The notes beneath the pieces are model-generated. The model had not been told where the DNA came from. It worked only from the letters and a program-made list of their open reading frames with translations, and searched no databases. DNA of 22,836 nt, taken from contig BFEA01000033.1 of assembly GCA_003427395.1 (NCBI GenBank), forward strand, positions 2,314,752-2,337,587, read 5' to 3'. A program made the position numbers and the translations under genes. Numbering within the stretch: position 1 is the stretch's first letter; each line of letters starts with the position of its first letter. Below, piece by piece: positions 1-8,480 of this stretch. The DNA comes from Chara braunii. Taxonomy: Eukaryota > Streptophyta > Charophyceae > Charales > Characeae.

Positions 1-1069
1 TGAGGATCATAACCCTGGATACATCCACCTTCATAATAGTGCTCTACTACTACCACTATAGTGGGCATGGCCGCCTGTCTTCACAGCTTAGCGCCGCCCA
101 GCGGGGCTCTCTGGCGCACAGTCAACCCGCGATAGCGCACAAGCAGCCAACAGCGCTTCCACCTTCTCACGAGTGAACAATCTGTCTGAATGGCACTGAG
201 CCAGTCTTTTTATGTTGACTGGACTGGGCCTTGGCTTGACTTTGACTGGTACCTTTTGCCCATGGTCTGTTTGCGGTTTGGAAATTTGAGGCCCGGTACC
301 TTCCAGACTTTTCTTGGAGCACTGCTGCATTTGGACTGTGGGATTTCACTTTTGAGGCTGGGTACCGGTTGAACACTGACCTGTCTGGCCTTTGGGATAC
401 CCAATGTGACGTTTTTCTGTTTCGGCCTCTTCGGCCTCTTTTAGACTTGGGGACTGTGAACCTAGGACTCGAATTTGGGGTCTGCAAAACAGGGTTGCAT
501 CCGCCGATGGTCAGCGGACCTCGGTCGGATGCCGACCTACCGACCTTTTCAGTGTTCGGTGCCGACCGGTCGGCGGTGGTCGGCCTGCTGCACATTTGCG
601 CAGCGGCGCGCCGCAACCCCCAGGCCCAGTTTATGGGGTTCGGGCCAGTACCGGGGTGGTTGGCCGTTGGGGGCGCGGCCTGGGAGGCCACCGACCGTCG
701 ATGCCGGCATTTCCGCGGTTGGTGGCAATGAACAGAATGTGGCTGCCCCCACTCTTCTCATTCTCCTGCGGTGGAGTTGTGGGCAGCCGTGAGTGTGGCC
801 AGCCACATTGCCTGGGGATGTGAGAAGAGAGCCGGCAGGTGTGTTGAAGCAGGGAGACATGGGCAGGGTGGAGGAGATGGGGCGGCAGCTTGATGCTTGG
901 TGACAGGTTAGGTGAGGTGAGGTGGAGGAGTCCACTCACCTCATTCGGACGTCGAAGGTTCCTGCGTTGTGGCATTCAAGAAAGGCTGCTTTCTGCCTCT
1001 TCCGGTCAGTGTGTGTGTGAGAGAGAGAGATCGGCAGCCGGAGAGAGAGAGAAATTTTTTCGTCTTCTA

Positions 1070-1072
<3 letters not shown>
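1..1072. other. Region without a recognisable gene
   Basis: The ORFs here are short, overlap on both strands and show no family motif. The stretch at about 495-720 is GC-rich with repeated GTCGGC/GCCGAC words. A 12-bp perfect palindrome, CCACTATAGTGG, lies at 53-64. Short (GA)n runs at about 1018-1030 and 1039-1052 lead into the pyrimidine block that follows. The combination of GA runs and TTC tracts resembles the transcribed part of the LTRs elsewhere in this window, so LTR-derived sequence is possible but not shown. Confidence 0.4.
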
Positions 1073-1101
<29 letters not shown>

Positions 1102-1236
1102 CTTCTTCTTCTTCTTTTCAAACATTCGTATGCCCTACTTCTTCTTCTTCGTTTTCTCCTTCTTCTTCTTCTTCTTCTTCTTCTTCTTCTTCTTCGTCGT
1201 CGTCGTCTTTTTCTTCTTCTTCTTCTACTTCTTCTC
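1073..1236. repeat. (TTC)n microsatellite, interrupted
   Basis: This is an almost unbroken run of TTC triplets, with a short unique interruption at about 1118-1138 and a CGT triplet patch near 1195-1206. Translated ORFs across it give only poly-Ser, poly-Phe or poly-Arg and are artefacts. The plus strand is all pyrimidine, which is the composition that can form triplex (H-) DNA. Confidence 0.95.
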
Positions 1237-1453
1237 TCCTCCTTTTTCCCATCCACGATATCCCCACTTCGATTTATTTTTTTTAAATCGCTTCGTTTGC
1301 TATTAGTTTGCCCTAATTATTCTCCTTCTCCTTCTTCTCCTTCTCCTTCTCCTTCTCCTTCTCCTTCTTCTTCTTCTTCTCTCCTCGTTTTTCCCACCAC
1401 GACATCCTTATTATGATTTTTTTTTTTAAATCGCTGCATTTGCAATCAGTTTG
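1231..1453. repeat. Two diverged ~80-bp repeat units separated by a pyrimidine tract
   Basis: Unit 1 (about 1231-1310) and unit 2 (about 1376-1453) share, in the same order, CTTCTCTCCTC, TTTTTCCCA, a CACGA-YATCC block, a T-run ending in TTAAATCGCT and then AGTTTG. They are separated by a (CTTCTC)n-like tract at about 1320-1376. Each unit plus its microsatellite looks like one period of a longer duplication. Confidence 0.7.
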
Positions 1454-1454
1454 C

Positions 1455-1841
1455 TCTTCTTCTTCTTCTTCTTCTTCTTCTTCTTCTTCTTCTTCTTCTC
1501 CTTCTCCTTCTCCTTCTTCTCCTTCTCCTTCTCCTTCTCCTTGTTCTCCTTGTTCTCCTTCTCCTTCTCCTTCTTCTCCTTCTTCTCCTTCCGCGGGCTT
1601 CTCCTTCTCCTTCACCTTCTTCTCCTTCTTCTCCTTCTTCTCCTTCTCCTTCTTCTCCTTCTGCGGGCTTCTCCTTCCTCTCCTTCTCCTTCTTCTCCTT
1701 CTTCTCCTTCACCTTCTTCTCTTCACCTTCTTCTCCTTCACCTTCTTCTCTTTCTCCTTCTTCTCCTTCTCCTTCTTCTCCTTCACCTTCTTCTCCTTCT
1801 TCTTCTCCTTCACCTTCTTCTCCTTCTCCTTCTTCTCCTTC
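1455..1841. repeat. Compound (TTC)n / (CTTCTC)n polypyrimidine tract
   Basis: Pure TTC triplets at about 1455-1498 pass into mixed CTTCTC and CTCCTT hexamer blocks. Short insertions such as CCGCGGGCTT (about 1590) and CTGCGGGCTT (about 1660) and repeated CACC interruptions occur within the tract. It ends where minus-strand hAT coding similarity begins, near 1846. The 161-aa and 329-aa ORFs across it are low-complexity artefacts. Confidence 0.93.
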
Positions 1842-1845
1842 CGCA

Positions 1846-2100
1846 GACAGGGCCTTCGTCCTCAAGTGGTTGTATCCTGGCATTGGTTGTATCTAGACAT
1901 TCTCAACATCTTACAAGTCGGAATTCACGGCATTGAAGGCGATGGCGTTCTCGAAGAAGAAAGAGGCAACCGCTTGGTCAAACTCTTTCTGCAACTCATC
2001 CACGATGAACCTGTTCATGGACGACCATTGTCCAACCGATGGGGGTCGTGGAGGGCGAGCAGCACCCAGAACGGGACCCCACAGGTGCTCAACAATCTCC
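1846..2100 (-). pseudogene. hAT transposase fragment, N-terminal side of DUF659, inverted
   Basis: Read on the minus strand, residues such as VDELQKEFDQAVASFFFE followed by NAIAFNAVNSD look like the conserved stretch just before the DUF659 domain of plant BED-type hAT transposases (aromatic-rich FF.E, then PFN-like AFN). The same frame continues past a TAA (1911-1913) and then a TAG into PMPGYNHLRTKAL, which matches the usual start of DUF659. It then runs straight into a purine-rich microsatellite. No BED zinc finger is visible. The fragment lies on the opposite strand to the hAT remainder at 2302-4913, so it is displaced as well as broken by stops. The family call rests on memory of hAT motifs. 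Confidence 0.6.
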
Positions 2101-2301
2101 GAAGAAGAATAAGGAGAAGGAGAAGGAGAAGGAGGAGGAGAAGGAGGAGGAGAAAAAGAAGAAGGAGGAAGAGGAAGAAAAAGAAGAAGAAGAAGAAAAA
2201 GGAAGAGGAAGAAGAAGAAGAAGAAAGAGGAAGAGGAAGAGGAAGAGGAAGAAGAGGAAGAAGGAAGGAGGAAGAAAAAGAGGAGGAGGAAGAGGAAGAA
2301 G
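2101..2301. repeat. Compound (GAA/GGA)n polypurine tract
   Basis: This is about 200 bases of nearly pure purine on the plus strand (GAAGAAGGA and GAGGAA words). It is opposite in strand sense to the pyrimidine block at 1073-1841, so the two form a loose inverted pair around the inverted hAT fragment. It ends where plus-strand hAT coding similarity starts. Confidence 0.93.
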
Positions 2302-2467
2302 ATTGCTTCGGTGCCATGGATTGGGGAGGTGATTCTGCAGGGCAGGGAAATCACCACTTTCATCAAGAGACACCAGCGAGTGTTGGAGATGTTGAGGACT
2401 AGGAGGCAGCACAAGACATAGTTGGGTATCACAGATGGGATGCCTTTGGAGTTTATCCAACTGGGGG

Positions 2468-2973
2468 GGACTTTATTCGTCACAACTTCCTCATGCTGCA
2501 GCGACTTCGGGAGTGCGAGGATGTGTTGTTGTCGACTGTTTCCCACCCGCGGTGGGATGACTCTCCATCGGACCGGGCCGCAGCGGCACGGGCGCGATCG
2601 TGCAAGGAGCTCATACGAGACGGACTTGGTGGTTGACCGTGGAGCGGGCATGTACCTTGCTTGAGCCTGTTTATGCCCTCATGAAGGACATGGACAAAGA
2701 TGGGAGGATGGGTATGGGGAGACTTGATTCGTCACAAACTTCCTCATGCTGCAGCGACTTCGGGAGTGCGAGGATGTGTTGTTGTCGACTGTTTCCCACC
2801 CACGGTGGGATGACTCTCCATCGGATCGGACCGCAGCGGCACGGGCGCGATCGTGCAAGGAGCTCATACAAGACCGACTTGGTGGTTGACCGTGGAGCGG
2901 GCATATACCTTGCTTGAGCCTGTTTATGCCCTCGTGAAGGACATGGACAAAGATGGGAGGATGGGTATGCGGG
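2468..2973 (+). repeat. 253-bp tandem duplication inside the hAT pseudogene
   Basis: Copy 1 (about 2468-2720) and copy 2 (about 2721-2973) match over nearly their whole length. For example, CTTCCTCATGCTGCAGCGAC starts at 2486 and again at 2739, and ACATGGACAAAGATGGGAGG starts at 2688 and 2941, both offsets being 253. Only scattered substitutions and a one-base indel (CACAAC versus CACAAAC) separate them. The duplicated part encodes the LQRLRECEDVL to LEPVYAL segment. Confidence 0.95.
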
Positions 2974-3296
2974 TGTGGTCTTTGGGGATCACGCTGGAGA
3001 AGAGGATGGTCGTCCTGCCCATGCATTGCGAGACATGGGAGTTCGTGATGACGAAGGTGAGACCGTGTGCGGATGATGACTCTCATGCAACAACATGGAT
3101 GTTGCACCCGCTCCACAGATCTGCTCGACTGTTCGACGTCTTGGCTTCTAAGGAGATCGCAAGCACTTTGGCTCACTTTGCTTCGGTTCACCCAAAGAAT
3201 TCGGAGGAGTACAAAGAGTGTTGGAACTCCCTTAAGAGTTTCCATTATATGGATCTAGAGTGGAACGACCCGAATTCTGAGGAGGCTCACGTGTCT

Positions 3297-3560
3297 ATGG
3301 CGCAGTGGTGGTTGAGTTATGGGAAGAACCACAAGACGCTGGCGAAGATTGCAGTCAAAGTGCTCAGCACGTGGACAACAACCTCTCCATGCGAGCGGAA
3401 TTGGTCCCCGTTCAACCTCATTCACACGAAGAGGAGATTTGTTGAGGCCGGACAACCTGCAGACGCTTGTCTTCATCCATTGGGACAAGAAGTTGTTGCG
3501 CATGTCAAAGGCGAAGATGGGATTCATTACCACCGAGCGGCTCGAGTGGGTTTCATGCGA
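3297..3560 (+). other. hAT C-terminal dimerisation domain (frameshifted)
   Basis: The conserved tryptophan pair (QWWLSYGK), the CERNWS motif and HTKRR are in one frame. The downstream DNLQTLVFIHWDKKLLRM block, equivalent to the usual LVYVHWN-type ending, is in the frame of 3319-3588. The shift falls within about 3432-3448. The domain mediates transposase oligomerisation in the family. Here it identifies the family but cannot be made as one polypeptide. Confidence 0.8.
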
Positions 3561-4967
3561 GCTGGGGAGTACTACCCCGCACCGCTAATTGGTCCAAATC
3601 TCGGCCACAGATAGAAGGGGACCAAATTCGACGTACGGGAGATTACTTTTCGAATTCGTGGCACTATTGAAATCTACCAAGGAGGAGAGGGTGGACGACG
3701 GGGCATGGCTCCTTGATCTTTCCTACAACCCTTGTCGTCGGCGATGACAACCGTGGGAAGACCATTGTTGTTGATGATGATGAGGAGGAGAGTGATGACA
3801 ACGAGGGCGACGACGAGTTACTCGAAGTGCAGCTCACGGACAAGCGGTCCACCAGGCGGTCGGGCAGCAGCTCATCTTCCAGTCGTCATGACGACATCAC
3901 ACCGCCGGAGGTCCCTACATTTGGCGAGCATTCAGTGGTTGTTTCAGCATCATTACCCTGTGACACGGGTGTTCGTACACAACGCTAGAGCTCTGCGCCA
4001 GGCAGGGCACCAGCTCACTCTCGGGCACACATTGCACCTCTCATCGGTCAGCTGTGCTCGAGGAGATACCCGCAGGCTGCGGGACGACACACGAGGGATT
4101 GCCGAACGTTGACAGGGACTGTGTTGTGGTGGAAGTTGATGCAGACGTTGGTGTGCGTGGGGATGATCCGGTTCTTGCCACTGCAGCGCGGACATGGACA
4201 ACCTGGTTCCTGGAACAGTCGAGGACACCGAGGCTGAGGGAGGCGATGTGTTTTCCAGTCCTGACCCCGGGTTGCGGCTGGGGGATTCGCCTCCTTATTG
4301 CACCACGTGGCCCCCATTGTGGTGAGTGGCTTTAACGCGGACTTCGCCAGACACCTCGCTGCGATGTCCCCGACGTGGACTGATTTTGAGGACCAGACTC
4401 CAGATTGGGCCAGATTCACTGGACCAACCCCACCCGCTCTACATTTGAGCGAGGACATTCCACCGGAGGCCGGGGCGGGATCACAGGGCATGGTTTACAG
4501 GAGGAGGATCCACTGAGGATGGAGGACCTAACCCTCCACAAGATGCAGCTGCACGACGTGCAGCAGTGTCGCCGCCCGAAATTGACGCAAGCAACGTGCG
4601 GCAAGTGAAGAGTTTGGCGGGCAGAAAGAAAGGAGGTGAGAACAAGCCTAAGGACACAACAGCAGTGGCACCAAAGACAAGAGGTGGAAGAGGCAAGGGA
4701 CGCAAGACAACCACACCATCGGCGACCTTGCAAGAGAAGCATGTTGTCGTTCGGCAGGCAAAGACGAGGAAGGCACAAAGAGTTCAAAAGAAGGTCGCTG
4801 CAGCCTCACAATCGTTGAAACAGCATCCGCAGAAGAACAAGAAGCATGTGCAAGAGGACGACGACTCCAGTAGCAGTAGTGCTTCCTCTTCCGCAGAAGA
4901 AAAGGAACCGTAAGCATCATCATCACTAACACTTCGTCATCAACTGACACGAGTAGCAGCACTGAGA

Positions 4968-4969
4968 GA

Positions 4970-5036
<67 letters not shown>
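4968..5036. repeat. (GA)n microsatellite, left flank of element A
   Basis: About 68 bases of GA dinucleotides run directly into the LTR start TGTTACATGC. The last five bases before the LTR (5032-5036, GAGAG) equal the first five after the 3' LTR (11374-11378). This fits a 5-bp target duplication, but in a simple repeat it cannot be proved. Confidence 0.95.
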
Positions 5037-5038
<2 letters not shown>

Positions 5039-5054
5039 TTACATGCTGCGCCTG

Positions 5055-5290
5055 CAAACGAGGGCCATTTTCAGGCCCTGGGTCGTTTCAGCCTGAAAGC
5101 CTGAAAACAAGGGCCTACAGGCCCTGTATCGTTTCAGCCTGAAAGCCTGAAAACAAGGCCCTACAGGCCCTGTGTCGTTTCAGCCTAAAACAGGGCCCTC
5201 CAGGCCCTGAGTCGTTTCAGCCTAAAACAGGGCCCTCCAGGCCCTGAGTCTTTTCAGCCTGAAACGGAGGGCCATTTTCAGGCCCTCATA
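5055..5290 (+). repeat. U3 tandem repeats in the 5' LTR
   Basis: About five units are recognised by a GTCGTTTCAGCCTGAAA-type core, starting near 5082, 5127, 5174, 5211 and 5248. Each is linked to an AGGGCCTACAGGCCCTG-type block. Spacings are about 46, 47, 37 and 37 bp, so two unit lengths are present. They lie upstream of the TATA box, where LTR enhancers normally sit. The 3' LTR has four units. Confidence 0.85.
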
Positions 5291-5442
5291 AGATCGACCT
5301 GCCCTGAAACTTAGGCACCAGACCAGGGTTTTATCACAGGCCATTTTGGGCCTATTTTCAAGATAACCTTTGTTTGGACTTCAACGCCAGGGTTTGGCAC
5401 GTTTTGGCATCGGCAAAAGCAGCCTCATGGACGGGCCAGCAC

Positions 5443-5450
5443 TATATAAG
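5443..5450 (+). promoter_or_regulatory. TATA box of LTR A (5' copy)
   Basis: TATATAAG lies in a GC-rich context (CCAGCACTATATAAGACTGG) and is kept at the same place in the 3' LTR and in the third LTR at the right edge. This placement downstream of the U3 repeats suggests the start of transcription (U3/R boundary) lies about 25-35 bp downstream. Confidence 0.75.
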
Positions 5451-5755
5451 ACTGGCCCGCCCTGCAGGCTGCAGGTAGTTCAGAGGGACTTGCCAGGCAC
5501 TTCACGTGCAGTTCAGGAGGCAGGAGGTAGTCTTCAGGATTCGGCAGCAGCACTCTGGAGGAGCGCTGCAATAGTAGTAGTAGCGTTAGCAGTAGTCTTG
5601 AGCGCTCGGCGCTAGTAGGAGCTAGAGTAGCACTGGAGAGAGAGAGAGAGAGTTGGTGGAGGCTAGGGAGACTTACCTGCAGCGCCATAGCTCCAGCTTC
5701 GCCTTCGAGGTACCTGCAGCACGGCGCCATCTTCAGAGGTTAGTACCTGGCACAT

Positions 5756-5757
<2 letters not shown>

Positions 5758-5814
<57 letters not shown>
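5758..5814. repeat. (GA)n tract inside LTR A
   Basis: GA dinucleotides downstream of the TATA box lie within the presumed transcribed leader. The equivalent tract in the 3' LTR adjoins the assembly gap (from 10756), and in the right-hand LTR it is the short CT run near 22261-22278. It is therefore an LTR-internal microsatellite of variable length. Confidence 0.9.
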
Positions 5815-5818
<4 letters not shown>

Positions 5819-6213
5819 CCTTCTTCCTCCTCTCAGTCCACCATCTCTTCCTCACCCTCTCGCTATCTGACTTCTCGGCATCAGCATACTACGAGCGAGA
5901 GAGAGATTCGTGATTTTGGGGATGTTGACGACATTGGGCTACAGACTCGACTTCGGGATCGAGACATTGACGAGGGACTATTTGGGATCGATACTGTGTG
6001 ACAACATTCCCATCTTCTCCCTCATCTTCGTCTAATCCCCCTCGTCTTCGTCTGTGGATGTTTGGGGCTGGCGCATTCTTCCTATGTGAGCGCCAGGCCC
6101 CTTCACACCTTGTAATGATGACGATGTATGTTTAGTCTGCATTGCAACATTGATTGGGTTGATCATTGATATCCTAGATGGGATGTCCTGTCAGTCCCGG
6201 TCAGGTCAGGACT

Positions 6214-6663
6214 GTCACGAACAAGGAGGCCAAGAACCTCAACCGTTCGTCTGCGACAGGCCCGAGCAGAGATCAGCATCGGCCGAAAGTGGTCGTGGTC
6301 GCGGCGGCAACGCCAACCGACTCTTCTAGCGAGGCCGTGTCTGCCAATGAAGGGGATAGACTCGCAACCGCCCGGGATGGTGGCTGCCCGGGCAAAGGTC
6401 GAGGATGAGGCAAGACGAAGACAAACACCGCATCTATCCTCGTGCCCGACGCAACAGCTCCTGCCCCATGGTCCCACTACGATCTCTCCGAACGTGCGTA
6501 CGAGCTAAGCACGAGATTCCGATATTGTCTGTGGTGTAACAGTGATCTCCACAACACAGTGGGTTGCCCGTCGAAAGGCAAGGGCAAGTCGGGAAACTGG
6601 TCACCACCGGGAGTGAATCGACGACGCTCTCGACGCCTTCGGAACCGGTCACTTCGTGGGTGA
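6214..6663 (+). pseudogene. Gag C-terminal remnant with CCHC zinc knuckle, element A
   Basis: One frame runs from the LTR junction through NKEAKNLNRSS and a Gly/Arg-rich segment, is broken by a TGA at 6406-6408, then resumes through PWSHYDLSERAYEL to a zinc knuckle at 6526-6567 (C-LW-C-NSDL-H-NTVG-C, a CX2CX4HX4C nucleic-acid-binding motif). In the family this nucleocapsid part packages the RNA. No capsid domain is present, so most of gag was lost in the deletion that also truncated the 5' LTR. The stretch after about 6564 reads on in another frame into protease, as expected for a gag-pol shift or for decay. Confidence 0.75.
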
Positions 6664-6895
6664 CCGCCCTTCGTTCTGAGGCACATGCGGAAGTCGATAG
6701 TCCTCCTCTTCTATATTCTTATGAGGACTATGCTGCCCGACTCGTTCCTACGCTGGGTACTCATGCTCAAGGACAAGACGTGTGTGCGGCATCTTCTTCG
6801 TCCGGCAGCGGCGACTTGTCGTCTTCAAGTGGTTCTTCACGGGATTCGGCGAGCGAGTTCAACATAGAGGTTTTGGGCTTCCTCTCCTGACCACG

Positions 6896-7764
6896 GGCCG
6901 CTCACGTCGGAGGATTTCGCATGGTTTCCTCTCCCGACCACGGGCCGCTTTCCGGGACCGCAATGCGCAACATTATGCGCTCATCTCCACACGTATCTAT
7001 CCTTCTATGCACCACCAACTTCGCCGACGGATGACGAAGCTGTGCTGGGGGACATCCTTGCGTATCTTACCAAGGTGGCCCGTGAGTTTCGCAAGCAGCG
7101 GTACGATGACAACAATGAACCGCTCCTCTATGTCCGCATCCAAGTTGGGCAAGCGTCCTGCAGCGCTTTGCTGGATAGTGGTGCGTCTCGCAATTTCATG
7201 AGCCAAGCCTTTATGCAAAGGGCTGGCCTTGGCGCACATGTTCAGAGGAAGGGAAACCTGACGGCAATCAAGTTGGCGGACGGGAGGACGCAACAACTTA
7301 TCGACCGTTACATAGAGGTCGTACTGGTGTATTTCGCACCTCATGCATGTGAACCGGTGACGTTCGACATTTTGGACACGGACTTTGATATCATTTTGGG
7401 AATGCCTTGGCTTGCAAGTGTGGATCACACGGTCAACTTCCACCGACGGACTCTTACCGTCCGGGACGCCTCTAGCGCCGAAGTGTCGTGCACTATTCCT
7501 CTTCCGCACCTTTCGATCCGGTGCCAAGTGGTGACGACCAAGTCGTGCCGGGCTACTTGCGCTTACAAGCAGCCCGACGAGATAGGCCTATGCTTCCTAC
7601 GGACCGTTGTGGTAGCCGACTCTTCCCCCACGGACTTGTCTTCGGACCCCCGTATGGTTCAGTTGCTTGACGAGTTCACCACATCTTCAAGTCACCTACC
7701 GGAGTGGTGCCGGATCGGCCGATCTCTCACGAGATCATTCTTGAGGCCGATGCCGTGCCGCTGA
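6896..7764 (+). pseudogene. Aspartic protease region of pol, element A
   Basis: The frame contains VRIQVGQASCSALLDSGASR at about 7132-7190, with the catalytic DSGA of retroviral-type aspartic proteases, and FDIILGMPWL at about 7384-7413, the usual second conserved block. This enzyme cleaves the Gag-Pol polyprotein and acts as a dimer. The protease domain itself is uninterrupted. The frame leaves the pol reading near 7700, where the RT start continues in another frame, so a frameshift separates the two. The 240-aa ORF tail after about 7690 is therefore not real pol sequence. Confidence 0.8.
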
Positions 7765-7870
7765 AAGGTTGCATTTACCGCATGAGCGAGGAGGAGCTTA
7801 CGGCCCTCCGCGCGCAACTCGACGACTTGTTGGACAAGGGCTGGATCCGCCCTAGTAGTCGGACAAGATT
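7700..7870 (+). pseudogene. Reverse transcriptase N-terminal stub, element A
   Basis: VPDRPISHEIILEADAVPLK, then YRMSEEELTALRAQLDDLLD and GWIRPSS, are the standard opening of Ty3/gypsy RT. Immediately after WIRPSS (about 7860) the sequence jumps to a segment that normally lies near the RT end (IQEWSEPRNV, then SFLELAGYY). The whole palm, including the YxDD catalytic motif, is absent. Confidence 0.8.
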
Positions 7871-8480
7871 CAAGCCATCCAAGAGTGGTCGGAGCCACGG
7901 AACGTCATGGATGTTCGTTCGTTCCTTGAACTTGCCGGCTACTACCAAAGTTTTATCAAGGGATACTCGAAAATCGCGGCCCACTTCACCAAGCTTCAAT
8001 GTGAGGATCGGTCGTTCGACTTCGGGGGGGATGCGCGGGAGTCATTCTTGGCTCTCAAAGCCGCATTATTGTCCGTGAAGGTCTTGCGAATCTACGACCC
8101 GCTATTGCCAACGCGCGTCACTACGGATGCGTCCAACTATGGCATTGGTGTCGTCCTCGAACAACACGATGGCGTGGGTTCGCACCCGGTCGAGTACTTC
8201 AGCAAGAAAGTGTCCGTTGTGCACTCCATTGATGATGCACGCAGGGAGCTCCTAGCCTTCGTCCATGCGCTCAAGCGGTGGCGGCACTTCCTCCTTGGTC
8301 GAAGTCCATTCCGATGGGTAACGGACAACAATCCGTTGGTCTTCTACAAGACCCAAGACACCGTCAATAGCACGATCGCCCGTTGGATGGCTTTCATCGA
8401 CCAATTCGACTTCTTTCCCGATCACATTCCGGGGAAGTCTAACCGTTTCGCGGATGCTCTTTCACGGCGTCCGGATCATT
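7871..8480 (+). pseudogene. RT connection and RNase H domain, element A
   Basis: Starting in the frame of 7907, the sequence reads SFLELAGYYQSFIKGYSKIA (the RT tail). It then reads VTTDASNYGIGVVLEQ (about 8116-8163), containing the first RNase H aspartate, followed by ARRELLAFVHALKRWRHFLL with the conserved Glu, and RWVTDNNPLVF and FADALSRRP with later aspartates. RNase H degrades the RNA strand of the RNA-DNA hybrid during replication. The domain appears complete and open here even though its RT partner is gone. Confidence 0.82.

Larger units (their letters stand above)
2302..4913 (+). pseudogene. hAT transposase pseudogene: central part, dimerisation domain and C-terminal tail
   Basis: The remnant begins with a frame reading SVPWIGEVILQGREITTFIK, typical of the segment after DUF659, and is stopped at 2418-2420. 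Another frame then gives FLMLQRLRECEDVLLSTV and LLEPVYALMKDMDKD, the usual middle of such transposases, present twice because of a tandem duplication. At 3297-3437 the frame contains QWWLSYGK, LAIKVLS-like KIAVKVLSTW, CERNWS and HTKRR, the hAT C-terminal dimerisation domain. A frameshift near 3438 moves the following DNLQTLVFIHWDKKLL block to another frame. From about 3615 to 4913 scattered frames encode an acidic tail (DDDEEESDDNEGDDE near 3766) and end in a lysine-rich, then Ser/Glu-rich, segment with a TAA at 4911-4913. The tail's membership of the same gene is inferred from continuity. No TIRs were found. It must be inactive. Confidence 0.75.
5037..6213 (+). repeat. 5' LTR of element A, 3'-truncated
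   Basis: It matches the 3' LTR from TGTTACATGC through the U3 repeats, the TATA box, the GA tract and the downstream block ending GGTCAGGTCAGGACT. At about 6213 the alignment stops, whereas the 3' LTR continues for about 160 bp more to GCATGTAACA. The sequence passes directly into gag-like coding sequence, so the junction is an internal deletion that also removed the primer-binding site. Confidence 0.88.

Noticed and set aside
495-720. GTCGGC-rich sequence as a repeat shared with 14480-14560
   Set aside because: Both contain many GTCGGC/GCCGAC words, but I could not find a longer collinear match by eye. It may be composition only.
890-2402. Long ORFs rich in Phe, Ser, Glu, Lys or Arg on both strands
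   Set aside because: They are translations of TTC/GAA microsatellites. All six frames are open because the repeat contains no stop codons, and no conserved domain is present.
5055-5290. CRISPR-like regularly spaced repeats
   Set aside because: The units are nearly contiguous, of two lengths, lie within a retrotransposon U3 and have no unique spacers. The context is eukaryotic.
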